Positions 28,401 through 37,400 of a stretch of DNA of 64,000 bases are shown here, in pieces. Source of the stretch: Reichenbachiella sp. GTDB taxonomy: Bacteria > Bacteroidota > Bacteroidia > Cytophagales > Cyclobacteriaceae. The stretch is taken from NCBI RefSeq assembly GCF_033344935.1, contig NZ_JAWPMM010000001.1:4305501-4369500 (forward strand). Reading direction: 5' to 3'. Each line of letters starts with the position of its first letter. The first letter of the stretch is position 1. The notes beneath the pieces were generated by a model. The model searched no databases and was not told the DNA's origin. It saw nothing but the letters and a program-made list of their open reading frames with translations. The position numbers and the translations under genes were made by a program.

Positions 28401-31400
28401 TCGCACTGCCGTTGCCTACGGTCACATCACCCACTACAAAACCGGTGACGATTTCTCCAAAGTCGATCGTTACATCATATGGCGTCGTGCTGTTTACTGC
28501 TGCTGGCTCTCCACTGGTACTTGCGCTCGGGGCAGTCGTGTCATAAACAGTGGTCGCTGTTGCCGCGGCCGTGTTGTTGTTGCCCGCCGCGTCTTGCGCT
28601 ACATTAGCCGCTACATCTACAGTGATGTCGCCTGCTCCACTTGGCGTAATCTCTACGGTGTACGTGCCATCGCCATTGTCGGTGAAGTCGGTCGCACTGC
28701 CGTTGCCTACGGTCACATCACCCACTACAAAACCGGTGACGATTTCTCCAAAGTCGATCGTTACATCATATGGCGTCGTGCTGTTTACTGCTGCTGGCTC
28801 TCCACTGGTACTTGGGCTTGGGGCAGTCGTGTCATATACTGTCGTCGCTGTTGTCGCCGCTGTGTTGTTGTTGCCCGCCGCGTCTTGGGCTACGTTAGCC
28901 GCTACATCTACAGTGATGTCGCCTGCTCCACTTGGGGTGATCTCTACAGTGTACGTGCCATCGCCATTGTCGGTGAAGTCGGTCGCACTGCCGTTGCCTA
29001 CGGTCACATCACCCACTACAAAACCGGTGACGATTTCTCCAAAGTCGATCGTTACATCATATGGCGTCGTGCTGTTTACTGCTGCTGGCTCTCCACTGGT
29101 ACTTGCGCTCGGGGCAGTCGTGTCATAAACAGTGGTCGCTGTTGCCGCGGCCGTGTTGTTGTTGCCCGCCGCGTCTTGCGCTACATTAGCCGCTACATCT
29201 ACAGTGATGTCGCCTGCTCCACTTGGCGTAATCTCTACGGTGTACGTGCCATCGCCATTGTCGGTGAAGTCGGTCGCACTGCCGTTGCCTACGGTCACAT
29301 CGCCCACTACAAAACCGGTGACGATTTCTCCAAAGTCGATCGTTACATCATATGGCGTCGTGCTGTTTACTGCTGCTGGCTCTCCACTGGTACTTGCGCT
29401 CGGGGCAGTCGTGTCATAAACAGTGGTCGCTGTTGCCGCGGCCGTGTTGTTGTTGCCCGCCGCGTCTTGCGCTACATTAGCCGCTACATCTACAGTGATG
29501 TCGCCTGCTCCACTTGGCGTAATCTCTACGGTGTACGTGCCATCGCCATTGTCGGTGAAGTCGGTCGCACTGCCGTTGCCTACGGTCACATCACCCACTA
29601 CAAAACCGGTGACGATTTCTCCAAAGTCGATCGTTACATCATATGGCGTCGTGCTGTTTACTGCTGCTGGCTCTCCACTGGTACTTGGGCTTGGGGCAGT
29701 CGTGTCATATACTGTCGTCGCTGTTGTCGCCGCTGTGTTGTTGTTGCCCGCCGCGTCTTGGGCTACGTTAGCCGCTACATCTACAGTGATGTCGCCTGCT
29801 CCACTTGGGGTGATCTCTACGGTGTACGTGCCATCGCCATTGTCGGTGAAGTCGGTCGCACTGCCGTTGCCTACGGTCACATCACCCACTACAAAACCGG
29901 TGACGATTTCTCCAAAGTCGATCGTTACATCATATGGCGTCGTGCTGTTTACTGCTGCTGGCTCTCCACTGGTACTTGGGCTCGGGGCAGTCGTGTCATA
30001 AACCGTAGTCGCTGTTGCCGCGGCCGTGTTGTTGTTGCCCGCCGCGTCTTGCGCTACATTAGCCGCTACATCTACAGTGATGTCGCCTGCTCCACTTGGG
30101 GTGATCTCTACAGTGTACGTGCCATCGCCATTGTCGGTGAAGTCGGTCGCACTGCCGTTGCCTACGGTCACATCACCCACTACAAAACCGGTGACGATTT
30201 CTCCAAAGTCGATCGTTACATCATATGGCGTCGTGCTGTTTACTGCTGCTGGCTCTCCACTGGTACTTGCGCTCGGGGCAGTCGTGTCATAAACAGTGGT
30301 CGCTGTTGTCGCCGCTGTGTTGTTGTTGCCCGCCGCGTCTTGGGCTACGTTAGCCGCTACATCTACAGTGATGTCGCCTGCTCCACTTGGGGTGATCTCT
30401 ACGGTGTACGTGCCATCGCCATTGTCGGTGAAGTCGGTCGCACTGCCGTTGCCTACGGTCACATCACCCACTACAAAACCGGTGACGATTTCTCCAAAGT
30501 CGATCGTTACATCATATGGCGTCGTGCTGTTTACTGCTGCTGGCTCTCCACTGGTACTTGGGCTCGGGGCAGTCGTGTCATAAACCGTAGTCGCTGTTGC
30601 CGCGGCCGTGTTGTTGTTGCCCGCCGCGTCTTGCGCTACATTAGCCGCTACATCTACAGTGATGTCGCCTGCTCCACTTGGCGTAATCTCTACAGTGTAC
30701 GTGCCATCGCCATTGTCGGTGAAGTCGGTCGCACTGCCGTTGCCTACGGTCACATCACCCACTACAAAACCGGTGACGATTTCTCCAAAGTCGATCGTTA
30801 CATCATATGGCGTCGTGCTGTTTACTGCTGCTGGCTCTCCACTGGTACTTGGGCTTGGGGCAGTCGTGTCATAAACAGTGGTCGCTGTTGCCGCGGCCGT
30901 GTTGTTGTTGCCCGCCGCGTCTTGCGCTACATTAGCCGCTACATCTACAGTGATGTCGCCTGCTCCACTTGGCGTAATCTCTACAGTGTACGTGCCATCG
31001 CCATTGTCGGTGAAGTCGGTCGCACTGCCGTTGCCTACGGTCACATCACCCACTACAAAACCGGTGACGATTTCTCCAAAGTCGATCGTTACATCATATG
31101 GCGTCGTGCTGTTTACTGTTGCTGGCTCTCCACTGGTACTTGCGCTCGGGGCAGTCGTGTCATAAACAGTGGTCGCTGTTGCCGCGGCCGTGTTGTTGTT
31201 GCCCGCCGCGTCTTGCGCTACATTAGCCGCTACATCTACAGTGATGTCGCCTGCTCCACTTGGCGTAATCTCTACAGTGTACGTGCCATCGCCATTGTCG
31301 GTGAAGTCGGTCGCACTGCCGTTGCCTACGGTCACATCACCCACTACAAAACCGGTGACGATTTCTCCAAAGTCGATCGTTACATCATATGGCGTCGTGC

Positions 31401-34400
31401 TGTTTACTGCTGCTGGCTCTCCACTGGTACTTGGGCTCGGGGCAGTCGTGTCATAAACCGTAGTCGCTGTTGCCGCGGCCGTGTTGTTGTTGCCCGCCGC
31501 GTCTTGCGCTACATTAGCCGCTACATCTACAGTGATGTCGCCTGCTCCACTTGGGGTGATCTCTACAGTGTACGTGCCATCGCCATTGTCGGTGAAGTCG
31601 GTCGCACTGCCGTTGCCTACGGTCACATCACCCACTACAAAACCGGTGACGATTTCTCCAAAGTCGATCGTTACATCATATGGCGTCGTGCTGTTTACTG
31701 CTGCTGGCTCTCCACTGGTACTTGCGCTCGGGGCAGTCGTGTCATAAACAGTGGTCGCTGTTGCCGCGGCCGTGTTGTTGTTGCCCGCCGCGTCTTGCGC
31801 TACATTAGCCGCTACATCTACAGTGATGTCGCCTGCTCCACTTGGCGTAATCTCTACGGTGTACGTGCCATCGCCATTGTCGGTGAAGTCGGTCGCACTG
31901 CCGTTGCCTACGGTCACATCACCCACTACAAAACCGGTGACGATTTCTCCAAAGTCGATCGTTACATCATATGGCGTCGTGCTGTTTACTGCTGCTGGCT
32001 CTCCACTGGTACTTGCGCTCGGGGCAGTCGTGTCATAAACAGTGGTCGCTGTTGCCGCGGCCGTGTTGTTGTTGCCCGCCGCGTCTTGCGCTACATTAGC
32101 CGCTACATCTACAGTGATGTCGCCTGCTCCACTTGGCGTAATCTCTACGGTGTACGTGCCATCGCCATTGTCGGTGAAGTCGGTCGCACTGCCGTTGCCT
32201 ACGGTCACATCACCCACTACAAAACCGGTGACGATTTCTCCAAAGTCGATCGTTACATCATATGGCGTCGTGCTGTTTACTGCTGCTGGCTCTCCACTGG
32301 TACTTGGGCTTGGGGCAGTCGTGTCATAAACAGTGGTCGCTGTTGCCGCGGCCGTGTTGTTGTTGCCCGCCGCGTCTTGCGCTACGTTAGCCGCTACATC
32401 TACAGTGATGTCGCCTGCTCCACTTGGCGTAATCTCTACAGTGTACGTGCCATCGCCATTGTCGGTGAAGTCGGTCGCACTGCCGTTGCCTACGGTCACA
32501 TCACCCACTACAAAACCGGTGACGATTTCTCCAAAGTCGATCGTTACATCATATGGCGTCGTGCTGTTTACTGCTGCTGGCTCTCCACTGGTACTTGCGC
32601 TCGGGGCAGTCGTGTCATAAACAGTGGTCGCTGTTGCCGCGGCCGTGTTGTTGTTGCCCGCCGCGTCTTGCGCTACATTAGCCGCTACATCTACAGTGAT
32701 GTCGCCTGCTCCACTTGGCGTAATCTCTACGGTGTACGTGCCATCGCCATTGTCGGTGAAGTCGGTCGCACTGCCGTTGCCTACGGTCACATCACCCACT
32801 ACAAAACCGGTGACGATTTCTCCAAAGTCGATCGTTACATCATATGGCGTCGTGCTGTTTACTGCTGCTGGCTCTCCACTGGTACTTGGGCTTGGGGCAG
32901 TCGTGTCATATACTGTCGTCGCTGTTGTCGCCGCTGTGTTGTTGTTGCCCGCCGCGTCTTGGGCTACGTTAGCCGCTACATCTACAGTGATGTCGCCTGC
33001 TCCACTTGGGGTGATCTCTACAGTGTACGTGCCATCGCCATTGTCGGTGAAGTCGGTCGCACTGCCGTTGCCTACGGTCACATCACCCACTACAAAACCG
33101 GTGACGATTTCTCCAAAGTCGATCGTTACATCATATGGCGTCGTGCTGTTTACTGCTGCTGGCTCTCCACTGGTACTTGGGCTCGGGGCAGTCGTGTCAT
33201 AAACCGTAGTCGCTGTTGCCGCGGCCGTGTTGTTGTTGCCCGCCGCGTCTTGCGCTACATTAGCCGCTACATCTACAGTGATGTCGCCTGCTCCACTTGG
33301 GGTGATCTCTACAGTGTACGTGCCATCGCCATTGTCGGTGAAGTCGGTCGCACTGCCGTTGCCTACGGTCACATCACCCACTACAAAACCGGTGACGATT
33401 TCTCCAAAGTCGATCGTTACATCATATGGCGTCGTGCTGTTTACTGCTGCTGGCTCTCCACTGGTACTTGGGCTCGGGGCAGTCGTGTCATAAACCGTAG
33501 TCGCTGTTGCCGCGGCCGTGTTGTTGTTGCCCGCCGCGTCTTGCGCTACATTAGCCGCTACATCTACAGTGATGTCGCCTGCTCCACTTGGCGTAATCTC
33601 TACAGTGTACGTGCCATCGCCATTGTCGGTGAAGTCGGTCGCACTGCCGTTGCCTACGGTCACATCACCCACTACAAAACCGGTGACGATTTCTCCAAAG
33701 TCGATCGTTACATCATATGGCGTCGTGCTGTTTACTGCTGCTGGCTCTCCACTGGTACTTGGGCTCGGGGCAGTCGTGTCATAAACCGTAGTCGCTGTTG
33801 CCGCGGCCGTGTTGTTGTTGCCCGCCGCGTCTTGCGCTACATTAGCCGCTACATCTACAGTGATGTCGCCTGCTCCACTTGGCGTAATCTCTACAGTGTA
33901 CGTGCCATCGCCATTGTCGGTGAAGTCGGTCGCACTGCCGTTGCCTACGGTCACATCACCCACTACAAAACCGGTGACGATTTCTCCAAAGTCGATCGTT
34001 ACATCATATGGCGTCGTGCTGTTTACTGCTGCTGGCTCTCCACTGGTACTTGGGCTTGGGGCCACAAAATCTTCTGTTATTACTTGTTGCGCCGTCGTTG
34101 AACACCCATTGTCTGGATCGGATATTGTTACTGTATATGTACCTCCTGAACTAACGGTAGCTGTTGCTGTTGCCGCCCCAGAGTCTATAGTACCATCAGC
34201 AGTAGTCCATGCATACGTCAAATTAATAGTTCCCGAATTGTCAGTTGCACTAGCCGTTAGGTCTGCGGTAGTGACTGTAGTTGACAATACTGTTGAAGTT
34301 GGTGTGATACTCGCTCCGCTTGGCGCAGATACATCTTCACTGATTACTTGATTAGTGCTGGTAGTACAGCTATTGTCTGGGTCAGTAATGGTGACCGTAT

Positions 34401-37400
34401 AAGTACCCGCTGCACTAATCGTGGCAGTAGCTGTGGCAGCTCCTGAATCGATTGTACCGTCAGCCGTCGTCCAGGCATAAGTCAAATTACTGGTACCTGA
34501 GTTGTCAGTTGCACTTGCTGCCAATGTCGCTGTAGTTGTTGTACAGGTTAACGTCGTCGCACTTGGTGTGATACCTGCACCACTTGGAGCACTAGAATTT
34601 GCCAAATTAATTGGCCCTACTATGATATTAGATTCACAACTCGTAGTGGGATTAGTAATGCTTAAATTTGTATACGCTCCATTATTTAGTCCGGCAATGG
34701 AAATACCAGACGCAGTTGCTGTTATAGACTGGGTGGACTGTGGTGTGCCATTAAATGAAAAATCAACATCATAGGTTCCAGAGGTAACACCTGTTAATAC
34801 AATCGTTCCATTTGGAGCAGCGCAATTGGTAGGTTGTGTATGCGTTCCCTCTGCTATAGTTGCTTTAACAGGATCCGTTAATACCACATCCACATCCTCA
34901 ACAGAAGTATTGCTACTTACTGTGATAGTAATGTCGTTATATGTGCCAGCAGAGAGATTGCTAACGGTTGCATTTCCTGACCCGTCTACTACTACTCCAC
35001 TAAAACTAGCAGTACCCACTCCATCGTGATAATCTAACGAATAGGTACCAGCTGCTACATTATTAAATGTCAAAGCAATAGACCCATCAGTACCTCCGCA
35101 GGTAGATGGGTTTGAAGGAGTACTTCCCGTGATAGACGGTATAGGTACTACAGGATCGGAAAGAACAACATCTATGTCAGCGATCGAAGTACAGTTATTA
35201 TAAGTAATTGTGATATCGTTATAAGTGCCTTCAGATAATCCAGAGATTGTTGCCGATCCTGAAGCTATTGACACACCAGTGAAAGTCTGTGCACTAGGCA
35301 CCTCATCTTGATAATTCAAAGTATAGGAACCATCAGGAACACCTGTAACAACCAGTTCAATTTGACCATCAGTTCCTCCGGCAGTGGTTGGATCTGAAGA
35401 AGATGTAAGTGAAATGGTTGGTTTTGTAGGGTCGGTCAAAACCACATCTGGAAATTCGGCGCTCACGCAACCAGCATAAGTAAGACTAAGGTTATTATAA
35501 GTACCAGCCACTGTAGATATTGTTGCAGCATTGGATGCAATCGCCACATTGGTGAATTGCCCTCCGTCATAATCTATGTTGTAATTGCCATCTACTGCTA
35601 CTCCTGTAAATGTTAAGTTAATGCTTCCATTACCTCCACATGTAGTGGGGTTTACTCGACTTGCAGCAATGGTATGCGTTGCTGGGTCGTTGAGTACCAC
35701 ATCTGGGTTTTCGTCTGTGGTACATCCTGTGGTAATATCTGTGATATTCAAATCAACATAACTACCTGCTGGAGCAGAAACTGACGCGACGTTCGAAGCT
35801 ACAGCCACTGACGCAAAGCTTCCACCATTGTAATTAATCGTATAAGTTCCATCAGTTATGTCTGTAAATGAAAAGTTGATCGTTCCATTTCCTCCACAAC
35901 TCGCAGGGCTAGCGCTTCCAGTAATTGCAATGGTTGGGTTCGGAACTGCTAGCGTAAATGGCCCAATAGAGTTCGACTTACAAAGCGTGCCTGTATTGGT
36001 AATGCTGATACTTGAGTAGACGCCTGCCGATAATCCGGTAAAACCAGCAATACCCCCCGCTCCATCACTACTAACAGCTGTAGATCCTGGTACTCCATCT
36101 AAAACATAATTGAGCGTATAATTAGTGCTGAGTTCGGTACTTGTAAAGGTGATACTTCCGTCAGAACCGCCACAGGTAGAGGGTCCGGTTTCAACTCCCA
36201 CTGCAAGCGTAGCAGCACCTGCGTTGACCAGACTTACAGGTCCAACAATTACGTTATCACAAATCAACGTAACAGCGGTTCCGCTGATTGTAATATTTGA
36301 ATAATCTCCTGGCGCTAGTCCTGTCATAGCGTAATTTCCACTTCCATTTGCTGTGATAATGGCAGAAGGCACTGCCTCTCCATCTAGAGTATAATCGAGT
36401 GTATAATTTTCAGAAGCAGTCAGACCAGAGAGGGTTATTACTCCATCAGGTGAAGGGCAATTTGTCGGTTGGGTTGTGATTATATGCGTAAGATTAATTT
36501 CTTCTGGAGACACATTGATGGTTCCAACGGTTTCCTCGCAGACGGTTCCAATACGAGAAGCTACTAAACTAATGGAGGTGACGGAGGAAGCGATGGGGAA
36601 TGTAGTAAATGAAAGTCCTGAACCATCTCCTAAGGTAGCAGCGGCCACCCCGTTACCAGACTGATCAACTAACTCGTAGACGATCAAATTTTCAGTATAA
36701 GACACAGAAAAATCTATTGTTTCACCAGCACATATCGTGGTAGCCGATGTAGCAGCAAATGACATACCTACATCAGGCGATTGACAATCAATAATTACTG
36801 CATTCGAAGGATTGCTTTCACAGAGACCCCCACTTTCGTTGGTCACTGTTACCGTCGCAGACCCTCCAGCAAAGAGCTTATTAAAAGGGCTTGACAAGCC
36901 AGTGATGGTCCATGGATCTAAAGAGTTCAGACTCGGCGGAACATTATAAGTAGCTCCATCAATCTCTACATTGTCGATATACAGCTGAATTACCAAATTA
37001 TCTGTTCCACTAACCAGAGTTGTCCCGCTAACCTCGTCATCACCTTCCGCAATTGGAGAATCAAGTGTTAGTTTATTCGTTGGGTCTGGAGTTTTTGTAT
37101 TAACAAATACCTCAGTAGCAAAATCACTTATTAAATCGCCAGATGCCTGAGCCGTGGCGGTGATATACGAAGTTGTAGGAATATTACTAGTAGTTACCGT
37201 CCATGCACCATTTGAGGCGATAGTTGTAGTACTCCCCACGAAAGTCTCAGTACCACCACTAACTGATCTTGAATAAACGGTAATCGTCGAGCCATTCGGT
37301 TCGGATGAAAAACCACTGACAGATGTAATATTTGATCCACCATCTACACAATAATCTCCATCTATAGTGGGCTTTGCAGACTGAACTGGTACTGTCACAA

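Noticed and set aside
27371-34063. A CRISPR-like array.
   Set aside because: The 291-bp units are contiguous, have no unique spacers and translate in frame as an Ig-like domain.
27259-34101. A 2280-codon open frame on the plus strand across the repeats, plus many 88-192-codon frames in another plus frame.
   Set aside because: These are stop-free shadows of the near-identical repeats of the minus-strand adhesin, which has a signal peptide, known domains and a type B C-terminal signal. Their translations are low-complexity.
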